A stretch of DNA of 64,000 bases from Triglochin maritima. Its lineage: Eukaryota > Streptophyta > Magnoliopsida > Alismatales > Juncaginaceae. Location of the stretch: the NCBI GenBank assembly GCA_963682175.1, contig OY821775.1, positions 35,214,053 to 35,278,052 on the forward strand, given 5' to 3'. The position numbers were made by a program, and so were the translations under genes. Numbering within the stretch: position 1 is the first letter of the stretch; the number at the start of each line of letters is the position of its first letter. The notes below the pieces were generated by a model. That model saw only the letters and a program-made list of their open reading frames with translations, searched no databases and was not told where the DNA came from. Positions 19,646 through 31,613 of this stretch are shown in pieces.

Positions 19646-20418
19646 AATTTCCTTTCAGTAGAATGTTTCATTTTGTTAATGTAGGTTGTAGTTTAAATAG
19701 GAGGGAGTAGTTTCATTCCTATTTGGGGGTGGACAAATATGTGATATGATTATGTGATGTATTAGGTGCGTGTTATCTTAATCCTTTGAACCTTACATGA
19801 TTTCTATAACCATCTAATGGAATTTCACTCTTGTCTTTGATATGCTAATGCTCTTGAATGAAGATTAGCATATGCTTAGATTAGTGGACCTATTTTATGG
19901 GAACGATGAGGTGATGATATTGTTGGAATTGATAAAGAAAACATGACTTGTAGTTGCATGTACACTGGTTAATGTCTTGTATGGTTTAATGATTGTCTAA
20001 ATCTTATTTCATGTGGAGGCATAGTGAGGTTTGGTCTTTATACATGAGTTCATTTAGCTTCATTCCAATTATTGTCTTGTATATTTTAATGATATTGTGT
20101 TATCTTATTTCATGTGGAGGCAAAGTTGGATTTAGTTTTATGATTTTCATGAACTACATGTTGTGATGATAATAATTGAACACATACACATATCTTTGTA
20201 TTGACTTCTTTCTCTACCCCCTATGGGGTTTAGTTTTAATTCTTATCTTCCACTTCCTTTTTGCATTATAGTGTAGTTTGATCATAACTCATTTCTCTCC
20301 TTTCTTTCCCACTTGCCTTCGAACAAACTAAAGTCGACACACCTCCCTGGGGATCAACCCGTATTTGTCACCGCTTCAACGCGGCCATGCACTTGCGGTT
20401 AATTAAAACGTTCTATCA
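19646..20418 (+). mobile_element. Truncated 5' LTR of element A, copy 2
   Basis: This is the 3' half of LTR A only. The promoter half was left behind by the duplication breakpoint. Confidence 0.85.
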
Positions 20419-20424
20419 AGTTTT

Positions 20425-20442
20425 TGGCGCTATTGCAGGGGA
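20425..20442 (+). other. Primer-binding site, tRNA-Asp-like (A, copy 2)
   Basis: The sequence is identical to 8070-8087. Confidence 0.8.
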
Positions 20443-21567
20443 GGTGTTCTGTCCAGACTTTGGTTTGGACGATTCGAGTGGTTTTAATTATTCGTTTTTA
20501 GTTTTGTTTGTTTCAGGGATCCTCAAGATCAAGGGGAGGCAACTGGAGGAATTGGAGAGCGAAAAGTGCAACAGCGGCCTGTTAAGCTTCACTTTCTCCC
20601 ATTTTTGTTTTGGTTATTGTGTGTTTCAGTAGAGTTTTCTGGGAGCACAATCTTGCATATTGTGACTTTTAGTTTTCTCCCAGATTCTTAAAAATCAATC
20701 CCCTTTAATCAACTTAGCCACTAAAATCCAAAGCAAAATATTAGGCATACTTACTTGTTTAGGTCATGCATCACATACTTGACTTAGGCACGTAGTTGTC
20801 TTTTATTTTAGCCTACTTTCAGTTGATGATTGCACGCGTGAGTTACGTGCACCCAATTCTCTCATTCATGCATGTTTAGATCATGCATTAGTTAGTAAGG
20901 TGCTTCGGGACAATAGTGAGTTGAGTGTTTGATTGGAGAGTTGATTGCTAGATTCAGGACCAAAACGCTACTAAGGAGGGGCCGTCCCATAAAAGATAAG
21001 GTGGGCGATTTCATTACCCTTTCCTTGGCCCCAAAAATCACTCTTAAGAAAGCCTTAATTCTAAAAACAAGTAGACATTGGCCCTAAGGATTTCGGACGC
21101 ACTAGAAGAGTGATCTAATTAAGACCGTCATGGCCTGATCGGCGTTGGTTACCTTGTCGATAGTAGGAGGTATTGGATCTCCAGATCTGGTATCACTTGC
21201 TGTGCATTTTGGTATTCGTTGTAGGGAGGTAAGGCATGTCGAGACTAGGGATCTTGAGGTTAGGCGTCGTCCAGCCTATGGACCCATAGCCTTAAGTTTT
21301 TTGAGTCGTGCTTGCTAGATTAGGTTTCTACCTTCACCACTACCCACGCTAGCTCTAGGGATTCTTCCCTCCTCATCTGAGTCCTCTCCTCATCTACATT
21401 CTCTAAGTAGTCTCCTCCCCTGAGTACACCTTCTATTGTGTGTTTTTAGAGTCGAGTCGAGCGTTTATGCGAGGTTGGGCTCGTTCTGGTGAGAGCGCTC
21501 GACTTGAGAGAGTGCATTTTTCTGAAATGGACGGTCTTGGTGTTGGCCATCTCTGCCTCGTGCTCCT

Positions 21568-22618
21568 TTGGAGCGTGAGACCGAGTCTTCTCGTGGTGAC
21601 GGGGGAGACTGGGTTCCATACTTGCATTACCTCGGTCCGCTCCCACAACCACGTAGACCTCCTTTTCCTCCTCCTCTGACTCGAGAGGAAGAGGGATTCA
21701 GTCAGGATCGAGTTCTTGGTGCACCACAACCTTTAGCTCGACAAGATAGGCCATCTTGCATAGTTCTTCCCCCCGCTTGTGGGTGTGGACCCATCCTGTT
21801 CGCGCCGCGCAACCTTCTTGCATAGTTCTCCCCCCCGCTTGTGGGAACAAGTATGAGCTGAAACCTCAGTATGTGAGCATGCTTCCTACCTTCACTGCCA
21901 AGAAGGAGGATCTGTATATTTTTATACGTGAATTCGAGGAGATATGCTCCATGTTCAAGCTTCAACAACTTGATGAGGATTCAGTCCGGTTGAGGATGAA
22001 TTCTTTCACGCTTAAGGATGACGGGAAGAAATTGATGTACAGCCAGGGCAAGTTCGATTCGGTCGTGGGATGACTTCATGATTGTCTTTCTGAAGAGATT
22101 CTTCCCTCAACGAAAGACGTAACAGATACGGCACCAGATACACCAAATGTATCAGACTGAGACCGAATCATTTTATGCTTTCTTTGAGAGGTTCAAGGAC
22201 CTTCTCTTACAGCCCTCATCATGGAATTGAGTTGTGGCAGTTATGCAAAGTTGTTTATGAGGGCCTCAACTACAACACCCGCACATTGTTGGAGTGAATG
22301 TGTCAGGGTGATTTCCAAATGAAACTCATCAATGAGGCATGGTACACTTTTGAATTGATGGCGGAACGTACCTTTGAGTGGGAAACCATGAGAGAGCCAC
22401 CAGCCGCCAGGTTTTCTGGTCGAGCTGGATCATATCAAGTTGAGTCAACTATCACGTCTGAGGGTAAAATAGCTGCTCTCATGTGTAGTATTGAGAGTTT
22501 AGAGTTGGACCGAGTTCCTGTAGCTCAGGTCGCACGCTCAACCTCAACCTCCACCTTATCAACCTCCACGCCCATCGGCGACCAACCAACCCCCACATCA
22601 AAGGTCTCAGCACCATAA
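21568..22618 (+). pseudogene. Gag pseudogene of element A, copy 2
   Basis: It is a copy of 9213-10263 with the same 62-bp duplication (21755-21845), stops and frameshifts. The gag was therefore already dead before the 12.3-kb duplication. Confidence 0.85.
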
Positions 22619-22923
22619 TTACCAACCTTCTCAGGCCTCATCGTCGGGTTATTCTAACCAACCTGCAGTACCACAATGGGTTGACCCGACGAACCACACT
22701 CTAGAACAAACCCTTCAAGCGTTCAAGCAGAGAACACAAACCATGTTTGTGGCCAGCAATAATTCGGTCAAAGCACTGGAAATGCAAGTTAGCTAGTTGG
22801 CTCATCAGCTCCAACGAGAAGGGTCAGTTGCCAAGTCAACCCAAGGTGAATCCTTGGGGTACCCATTCGGAAGGAAGGCCACAAGTGCCTCATGCTTCCT
22901 CTTAACCAACCCATCATATTAAT

Positions 22924-23410
22924 GTGATTCATACTTTGAGGTCTGGTAAGGAGGTGGACAACCACATTGGGGTGCCTTCCTTGCAATCACCATCTCTTGG
23001 TGTCACCAGATCTGCAGTGATACCTGCATCTCTGAGGGAGCCAGATCCTGAGGTTCCCTCAACAAATACTTCCAGGAAGGAGCCTAATCCTGAGGTTCCT
23101 TCTACATTTCTTTCGACAATGGGGTCGAACCCTGAGGTCCCCTTGACTCCTCTTGTGTCGAACGAATCAGATTTTGAGGTCCCCACTAATGCTTCTTTGG
23201 ACCAAAATTTTGAGGTTCCTTCGCAAAACCCTTATGCCCCGAAGGTGCCATTCCCCGAGTGCCCTAAAAGAAACTTCGGATCAACATGACAAGATGCTTG
23301 AGATATTTTGGCAAGTTACGGTGAGCATCCCTCTGTTGGAGGTGATTCAGCAAATGCCACCATATGCCAAGGTTCTCAAGGACTTATGCACCAATAAGAG
23401 AAAAAACTAA
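22924..23410 (+). pseudogene. Gag-protease linker of element A, copy 2
   Basis: It is a copy of 10569-11055, including the 42-bp EVP repeats (23047-23215) and the same frameshift. Confidence 0.75.
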
Positions 23411-23465
23411 TGTTCGAAAGAAAGCTTTTATTGTGGCTAACATGAGTTCTTTGTTGGAATAAGCC

Positions 23466-23915
23466 ATGCAACCAAAATACAAGGACCCTTGTTGTCCTAC
23501 TATATCTTGTGTGATTGGTGATGTGTCCATACATCGAGTTTTATTGGACCTTGGTTCATCTGTAAATCTTCTTCCATATTCAGTCTACGTCTATCTCGGT
23601 CTTCGACACCTCAAACAAACAAAAACCACTCTTCAATTGGCTGATAGGTCTATGAAGAAACCAAGGGGCGTGGTGGAAGATGTGTTGATCAAAGTGGGAG
23701 AGTTCATTTATCCAGTCGACTTTTTTGTTTTGGATACTGAACATGTGCCAAACCCACTTGGACAAATTCCTGTTATTCTGGGGCGACCATTTCTAGCGAC
23801 TTCCATTGCCTTGATCAATTGTCGCAATCGTCTGATTCCAACATCTTCACAATCGGCAAGAAGCCAGGTGCCTTTGATGACGCTGTTGGGATCAATTGTT
23901 GCAATGGTCGATTGA
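23466..23915 (+). pseudogene. Aspartic protease remnant of element A, copy 2
   Basis: It is identical in translation to 11111-11560, with the motifs LLDLGSSVNLLP and VILGRPFLAT. Confidence 0.8.
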
Positions 23916-23929
23916 AGTATTTCTGAGAA

Positions 23930-24220
23930 TTGTCCGTTGGAGATCCTGAAGGTGGTGAAGATGTTTCACCTGAGCTGGCACAAGAAAGTGCCTTATCTTG
24001 TGATCACGTGGCCTTTGAGCCACATCCTTTCGATCATCTGGCTCTTGAGCCACAAGATACCATTTGTATGGCCTCTGGGCCACATGCTCTTCATTCTATA
24101 TCTGCTAAGGACCCCATGTGGGTTAAGAATCAACCACCCGATACCCTACATTTCAAACAACCAGACAGAGGTTCACCACTCATTCATGCCTCCTATCTTG
24201 CTCACTCTCAAGAGGCATAA
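23930..24220 (+). pseudogene. Tail ORF of element A, copy 2
   Basis: It is identical in translation to 11575-11865. Function is unrecognised. Confidence 0.5.
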
Positions 24221-24659
24221 AATGACCACAATGCTTATAAGGGTGTCAGGTGGTCAAGCAATTCTTTTTTGTATGTTGTGAGCCCATGTAAGTGCATTTC
24301 TATCTCGAGAAATGGTGGGTTCCCATTTGATGTCCCTTAACATATGAAGATGGGAGCCCATTGTTATACATAGTTAAAAAAAACAAAAAACAAAAAGAAG
24401 AAAAATACTCCTTCAGTGAGCATTGATTGTTGTGGGCTCCAACCCTTGAGTATTTGGGCCCCAATTCTTTTCACGTATTTGTACCCCTTCTATAGCATCT
24501 GACAGGTTTTGAGGGAATTCAGGTTTGTGTCCATCAACATAACCGCAAATTTCCTTTTGCGCTTCATGTTGGTGAGATGTTCCCTTTTTTCATGCATAAA
24601 TCCATATAGTTTCATGCTCACATTCATTGAGGACAATGCATGAAGTAGGTGTGGGGGGT

Positions 24660-25359
24660 GTTTTATGTGTGTATATAGTCGAGTCTTTTAATTTTATTTT
24701 GTTTTCTTTTGTGTGCCTTGTTAGGGACATGTTAGTGTGCTTCATTTAATATCGATATATCTGCTTGCCATGATCCGTGGGTGACTTGTCTTCTTTTCAG
24801 ATTTCTTTCAAAATCTTCATATGTTTGCGAAAGAAAAGTTTTGTAGGATTTGTGTGTGTTTACATTTGTAAAACCGTTGAGAGGCAAAATAAAAAAGAAA
24901 GCTCCCAAAATTGCCTTGAACTAGATGCATTAGAATATCTAGTACAGTGGCTTTATGACTTATCTAGTCATTAGGATGCACCCCGGTTTTCCTCCGGGGG
25001 GCGAGTAATCATAGGGTTTTAGTACTCAAACAATTAAAGAAGTCAACCGTGAACCTACTGAGTCAATAATTCATGTCTGTTAATATAAGGAAGTTTGTTG
25101 TAGTCAAGGACCCTTTAAATCTTGTTGTGAGACATTAAGTGTAGGGTTTTTGGTTCATGTGTAGCTAAGAAATAAGTTAGTAGGTGTTCTCTCTTCTCGC
25201 ACGAATCCTATCACTCCGGAAATTAGGTCTGAGGGGACTTTGTGCCTGGTGCTTTCGAGTCATCTGACTTGGGATGCACCGACCGAACTCCCGTTACACG
25301 GGTGGTAGGGATTGCCCTATGTGGAGATTTGGGGAAAGGTGTACGTGATAGTGTAAGTC
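24660..25359 (+). other. Conserved non-coding 3' region of element A, copy 2
   Basis: It is a copy of 12305-13004. No coding evidence was seen. Confidence 0.65.
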
Positions 25360-25362
25360 TTT

Positions 25363-25442
25363 GTAAGCCTAAGGACTTACAATGCGATACAAACGAGTCT
25401 ACGTAAGCCTAAGGACTTCACATGCGATACAAACGAGTCCTT
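25363..25442. repeat. 40-bp tandem duplication at A/C junction, copy 2
   Basis: It is a copy of 13008-13087. Confidence 0.85.
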
Positions 25443-25925
25443 AGCTATAGCCTTTGTAAGAGGGTCAGCTACCATAAGACTAGTAGACACATGTCTTAAC
25501 ACAACTTCCTTTCTCGCTATGATGTCCTTCACAAAATGATACCTAACCTGTATTTGTTTGGTCTTTCCATGATACTTGGGGTCTTTTACATAGCAAAGGG
25601 CAGTCATGCTGTTACAATAGACAACAACAGGCTCATCAAATGTCTCTACTAGCACAGTATGTTATAAGAACCTCCTCAACCAAACTGCCTCCTATACTGC
25701 TGCAGAGCATGCAACATACTCCGCTTCCATAGTCGAGAGTTCTATACAGGTTTGCTTCTTGCTGGACCATGAGATGGCACCATTAGCCAGCAAGAAAGCA
25801 TAACCAGAGGTAGACTTCCTTTCATCAATGTCTCCAGCCCAATCGGTATCGCTATAACCAATTAGGCGGAGATCTGATGCTTGATAACACAACATGTAGT
25901 TACTCATTCCTCTAAGGTATCTCAT
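25377..25925 (-). pseudogene. Copia RNase H pseudogene (C, copy 2)
   Basis: It has the same two open stretches as 13022-13570, with YSDTDWAGDIDERKS and LSTMEAEYVA. It carries the same breaks. Confidence 0.85.
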
Positions 25926-26130
25926 GATTCTCTTGACTGCCTTCTAGTGTTCCATGCTTGGGTTGGACTGGTATCGACTCACCATGCCCACAGCATAACA
26001 AATGTCTGGCCTAGTACACATCATAGAGTACATGAGGCTTCCCACAACATTGGAGTATGGAACCTTGCTCATTTTGGCATTCTCTTCAGGAGTCTCAGGA
26101 TGCTTATCAAGGCTTAAGTGCAAACCCTTC

Positions 26131-27624
26131 TCAACAGGAGTGTTGACTGGTTTTGCATTTGTCCATAGGGTATTTCTTTAAGATATTGCTAATATAAGTT
26201 TCTTGAGACAATCCCAGAAGTCTCTTTGACCTATTTCTAACAATCTTGACACCAAGGACGTAGCTAGCTTCACCCATGTCCTTTATATCAAATGTGGAGG
26301 ACAACCACTCTTTAGTGGATTTCAGCAACTCTTTTCTATTGTCAGCCATGAGTATGTCATCAACATACAAGGTCAGAATGACAAATTTACCATTGAATCT
26401 CTTAACGTACACACAGTGATCTTCCTCAAGCATAGAGAATGCATTCTCTGATATAGCTTGATGGAAGCGAATGTTCCACTGTCTAGACGCTTGTTTTAAG
26501 CCATACAAGGACTTGGTGAGCTTGCACACTTTGCGCTCTTGTCCTTTGACTTCAAAACATTGACGTTGATCCATATTGATCTCCTCCTCAAGTTCTCCAT
26601 TGAGAAAAGCAGTCTTTACATCCATTTGGTAAAGCTCTAAGTCCATCTGAGCTACAATAGCTAGTAGAAGGCAGATGGAGGCAAACCTAACCACGGGTGA
26701 AAAGGTTTCCTCAAAATCCACGCCTTCTCTTTGGGTGTAGCCTTTAGCTACCAGTCTAGCCTTGAATCTATCAATAAATCCATCCGCCTTCCTCATAATC
26801 TTGAGGATCCACTTGGCCCCAATGGCCTTTCTGTTCGGCGGTAAGTCGACCAAGTCCCAGACTCGATTAACTTTCATCGACTGCAACACTTCCTTTATAG
26901 CTTCTAACCACTGTTTAGCATTTGGACCTTCCAAAGCCTCTTTCAAGGTCTCCGGTTCTTGCTCATCGATTACTGTCATCCCGGATGATTCATAATCAAT
27001 TTCTTCTTGAGCTATCATGAGGGCCTCTTCCTCTAAGTGAAATCGCCTATGAGGAATGAGCCCGCGTTTACTTCGACGGAGATGGGTATCTGATGGCTCA
27101 TCCACCGTGAGAGCTATCGGATCCTCAGCATTGCTGCTCCCAGTAGGATTGCCTGGTGGAACCTCATGTTCAACTTCCAGATGCTGATCCCGTGGAGTGG
27201 CAATGTCCTCATCTTGTTGTTCAAAGAAGTCCACTGACTCTTTGATAGCTCCAGCAAGAGTTGGAAAATCATTTTCCAAGAATGTGGCATCCCTAGACTC
27301 CAGTTCCGTCCTTCTTTCATTCTCGTCTAACCCGATAGAAACATAACCTTTGGAGAGATCACTGTATTTTACAAAGATAAACTTTTTCCCTCTAGGTCCT
27401 AGTTTTCCATTTCGGTGACTAGTAGAATGAATGTATGCCGCGCATCCCCAAGGACGCAGCAGACTAAAATCAGGCTTTTGTCCTGTCCATAACTCATATG
27501 GAGTTGAGGGAACCGATTTTGTTGGAACTCTATTGAGGATATAGGCAGCAATCATTAGAGCATCTCCCCAAAAAGAAATTGGCAAGCTCGCATGCGCCAT
27601 CATGGATCTAACCATGTCTAGCAA
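26131..27624 (-). pseudogene. Copia integrase C-terminus and reverse transcriptase (C, copy 2)
   Basis: It is the 497-codon counterpart of 13776-15269, with YVDD at residues 420-423. Residue 359 is Val instead of Ile. Upstream integrase is broken at the same place. Confidence 0.85.
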
Positions 27625-27779
27625 CGTTCTATTCCTTCTATCGGTAAACCATTTTAGTGAGGAGTATAAGGCATAGTGAGTTGTCTAGATATTCCCTTTT
27701 CATCACATAACTCTTTGAACATTATGGAGAGATACTCATCACCTCTATCCATTCTAAGAGTTTTTATCTTATTATCCAA

Positions 27780-29282
27780 TTAATTCTCAACTAAGCTCAT
27801 GAATTTCTTAAAACATTCTAGAGTTTCTGACTTGTGAGAAATAAGATAAATATGACCATATCTAGTGAAGTCATCAATGAATGTGATGAAGTAACTCTGT
27901 CCATGTCTAGTACGCACATTCAAAGGTCCACAAATATCTGAGTGAATTAGTTCTAAAGGAGAAGTAGCCCTAATGGCTTTTCTGAACGGTTTTCTAGTTG
28001 CCTTTCCAGCTAGACAAGATTCACAGGTTGACAATTCAAATTTGGAGCATTCTCCTAATACCCCCTCCTTTGCCAACCTGTTCATCCGGTCAACACCAAT
28101 GTGACCTAGTCTAGCATGCCACATAACTGAATCATTATTCATGGGACTTTGGCTCATAAAGACACTAGTGTTATGATTGAAATCATAAATTGCGTCCAAC
28201 ACAGTAAAACCGTCTGAAAGATAGGCACGTCCATAATAAATGTTAGCAAGGTATAAACCCATATCATTGTTCTCAAAAACAACTTTAAAACCATGTCTCA
28301 TCAAAACAACAACAGAAATAATATTTCGCCGTATAACTGGTGCATACAACACATCGTGAAGTAATAGGATCCGACCACTTCGCAAAGCCACTTTGCATGT
28401 GCCAACTCCAAGAAATTCAATGCTAGTGTTGTTTGTCATGTTTATTCGCCTCCCACTTGGAACACGACGATATTCCACGAAGGCATAACGATCCTTTGTT
28501 ACGTGGTCCGTGGCACCTGAATCCACAATCCACACAGGAGAATGATCAGTGAGCATCACAGAACTAGTCACGTTACAATTTGAGGGACTACACACAGTAA
28601 TTACCTTTTTCTCAGTGCACTCACGAGCAAAATGTCCGGTCTTTCGGCATTTAAAACAAGTCACATTAGACTTATCTTTCCCACCACTGGATCCTCGAGG
28701 TCGTTTCTTTCCAACTTTGTTTTTTGATTTGTTTGCATTTGCACCCTTCTTGCCTTTAAAACCCTGAGCTCTATCTCTTTTGCGCTTAAAACCTGCATTC
28801 CTCCGAGGAGCGCTAGCCTCAGCAGCAAATACTTCAGTTAGAGGGGCTTCCGCAAGCATGCGGTCCTCCTCCAGCTCTAGGTGTTTCGCGGCCAGGTCAA
28901 ATGTCCTGATGTCATCAGCATGAGTCAGATGGACCTTCATATGCTCCCAATTCTTCGAAGGCAACGATCGGATGAGAGCAGACACTTGCTCCTCATCGGT
29001 CTTAGCACGACCAGCAGCGCTCAGTTCGCTAATCATGTTTGACATTGTGGTAATATGCTGCCTCATCGTGTGACCTTGGCGCATTTTATACCCATCAAAC
29101 ATGAGCCCAAGCTGGCGGGCCCTTGTGACGGAGGTCACTCCGTACTGAAACTTCACAGCTTCCCACAAGGCCTTTGCTGTTCGAAATTTTTCAAACCGCA
29201 GTAACAGATCGTCCCTCATTGAACTTAGAATTGTAATTCGAGCAATTCGGTCTTTCTTTTTCCATGCATTATAAACATCCAA
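27780..29282 (-). pseudogene. Copia gag C-terminus, protease and integrase N-terminus (C, copy 2)
   Basis: It is the 500-codon counterpart of 15425-16927 with the same domains. Residue 390 is Ala, giving WHARLGH in the zinc-binding region, where copy 1 has Asp. I infer that Ala is ancestral because WH-x-RLGH commonly carries a small or basic residue there. Confidence 0.85.
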
Positions 29283-29461
29283 GTTTCTACGATGTTGCGC
29301 AGTATTCCCCTCTTCGGGGGAGACATTGATTGGTTTATGTTTTGTCGCATGTCCTGATCCTTTAAGAGATACTCAATTTTACGATGCCACAAATCGTAAT
29401 TCCTTTCATTGAGTTTATCTCCTCGAGTCAGATCAGCGACAATACTTTTGGAAGCAGCCAT
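29225..29461 (-). pseudogene. Copia gag N-terminus, frameshifted (C, copy 2)
   Basis: It is a copy of 16870-17106. Residue 27 is Arg (LWHRK), as in G, while copy 1 has His, so the change at 17037 arose in copy 1. Confidence 0.8.
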
Positions 29462-31218
29462 AAAACTCTAGGACAATCAAAAAAAATAGCGATACATGAG
29501 TTCTAGCATAAAATACAACGAGCTACAATAGTCATAAAAAAAATAAACTGACTTAATAGCTATAGCATTCAGACCAAAAGAAAACATAAAGCATTCGATC
29601 AAATCCTGGTGCAATAGTTAATAAAGCCATTTTACTAATCTATATATTGAGCTCCATCATAATTTAGAGACCAAAAAACACATTTAAATCATTGCAAATC
29701 AGAAAATAAAGAAAGTATTTGCCGCCGGTTGCAAGGTGGTTTACACAAAACACTTCTGCCTTGCAACTCCCACTAGGCATGCAAGTTACCAAAAAATGGT
29801 TTTCAAAAAAAAAATCAATCGACATCACACAGATATGATTACAACATTACTTCCATATTGAGCTAATGATCCCCATTAGGGATTTAGCCTCGTCGACGGG
29901 AACCTGCATGAGTCTTATAGCTTTTATGGTGCACGAATATGGGCAAAAAAACGTGTTAGGTAATACCAACCAATCTCCACAATAATCATTCTCAAACCAG
30001 AATTTTTCCTTCTTTCCCTAATCAATATAATCATGATAGCACAAAAATTATCCTATTTCGATTAGGAAAGAAAAAAAATTCCGAAATTCTATGGTGGAGA
30101 GCAACACATATTTTTGCATCAAAGGAAAGCATTCAAACATATTTTTAAGGCAATAAAACTCCAGCCCATAATATCTTCCCAAAAATTTCAGAATTATCCA
30201 ATCTTTCCTTAATCAATATAAACATGCAATAAACAATAATTATGCTACTTGTAATGGAAAGAAAAATTCGAAATTCTTTGGTGGAGGGTAACACATATAT
30301 GCACATTTGATGAAAAGGAAATACATCAAATGAAATGCATGCAATCATTCCAAAAAAAATCCGAAAATCCTTAATGAGATTAACATATACGTGCATTCAA
30401 TCATAAAGGAAATATTTCAAATGAAATGCATGCAATCATTCCAAAAGAAATCCAAAAATCATTAATGAGATTAACATATATGTGCATTCAATCATAAAGG
30501 AAATATTTCAAATGAAATGCATGCAATCATTCCAAAACAAACACATAGCCGAAAAATAGCAATAATCATGCACATAATTCAGCAATCATTATCAAATTCT
30601 AGATGCATGCATACATGATCAAAAAATTGCACATACATGAATAAGGAAACCACCGTGTATCCTTAGATGCATGAACAAGTGTTTTGAAAAGAAAATATGA
30701 TGCATAATCCAAAATACATGATCACATCATGAAACATATGCAATATCCAACTCTTATAACATCAATTATCATCATTCTCTTAATCTAATATGCGCATAAA
30801 AAACAGTAAAAATAAGATCTAGCCGCATGCTTGAAAGATGGAATAACAATATGCGCAACAATCAAAGTTAAAACATGTAACCCTAGGCACATGTTTAACA
30901 AGAAAGATGAACTATGCGCAAGAATGAATCATCCATTTTCAACACAAGATTCATGCTAAAAATAAAATATGCACAAGAAAAGAGAGATGATTCACGTAAA
31001 ACTAATCGCATGTAAAAGGATGAATCAAACAGGTCATGCGCTAGGGTGAGAAAGAAAAACCCGCCATCAAACCCCATGCGCATGAAAGGAGAGAAAGAAA
31101 AAAAACAAAACCATATGAATCTGAAAATTTTTCTTTCAAAGAACCACCGAAAGAATTTCAACATATATAAAATGAATAAGAAGGTGCTCTAAAACAAAAC
31201 TCGGAGGTGACCAAGATG
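29462..31218 (-). other. Leader of copia C, copy 2
   Basis: It is a copy of 17107-18863, including the hairpin at 29728-29767 and the 91-bp repeats at 30300-30537. Confidence 0.65.
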
Positions 31219-31230
31219 GCTCTGGTACCA
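31219..31230 (-). other. Primer-binding site, initiator tRNA-Met-like (copia C, copy 2)
   Basis: It is identical to 18864-18875. Confidence 0.85.
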
Positions 31231-31232
31231 AT

Positions 31233-31613
31233 GTAAGCAATCTACGATTGAATCTACAGGTTCAGATTTACCTTTATAGGAGAGAACTTGTGGCAGCGGA
31301 AGGGAACCAGAGATCACCTCACAGAGTCGCCTCGAGCACCGGCAGGCCTTCAACTCTCGTGGAGAAGAAGGACTAATCCACAATCCAAGAGTCTACGGGA
31401 GGAGTGGAGGAGAAGGTCGGACGGATGGGAGAGAGAGGAGAGGTGGCGGCTAGGGTTAGGGTTTTGCACACAACGAATGCAACAACCTCCAATGAGAGCC
31501 TCCTCTTCTTATATAGAAGAGTCTTCCCTAAACCCTAATGCGCAGCCAATGAGAGTGCGCCACGTGTCAGTGCTTTGGGCAAACATCATCTTAATCCTTA
31601 GATTAATCCAATA
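31233..31613 (-). mobile_element. 5' LTR of copia C, copy 2
   Basis: It is a copy of 18878-19258. The TATA box is at 31508-31516 on the minus strand. Confidence 0.8.

Larger units (their letters stand above)
20419..25359 (+). mobile_element. Element A internal region, copy 2
   Basis: The content is the same as 8064-13004, with two substitutions found (21204-21205) and no others seen through 25359. The PBS is at 20425-20442 and the internal purine tract at 24646-24659. Confidence 0.85.
25360..31613 (-). mobile_element. Copia element C, copy 2
   Basis: It is a copy of 13005-19258 with the same truncation, frameshifts and stops. Eleven of the 13 substitutions I found between the two 12.3-kb units lie here. 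Confidence 0.9.
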
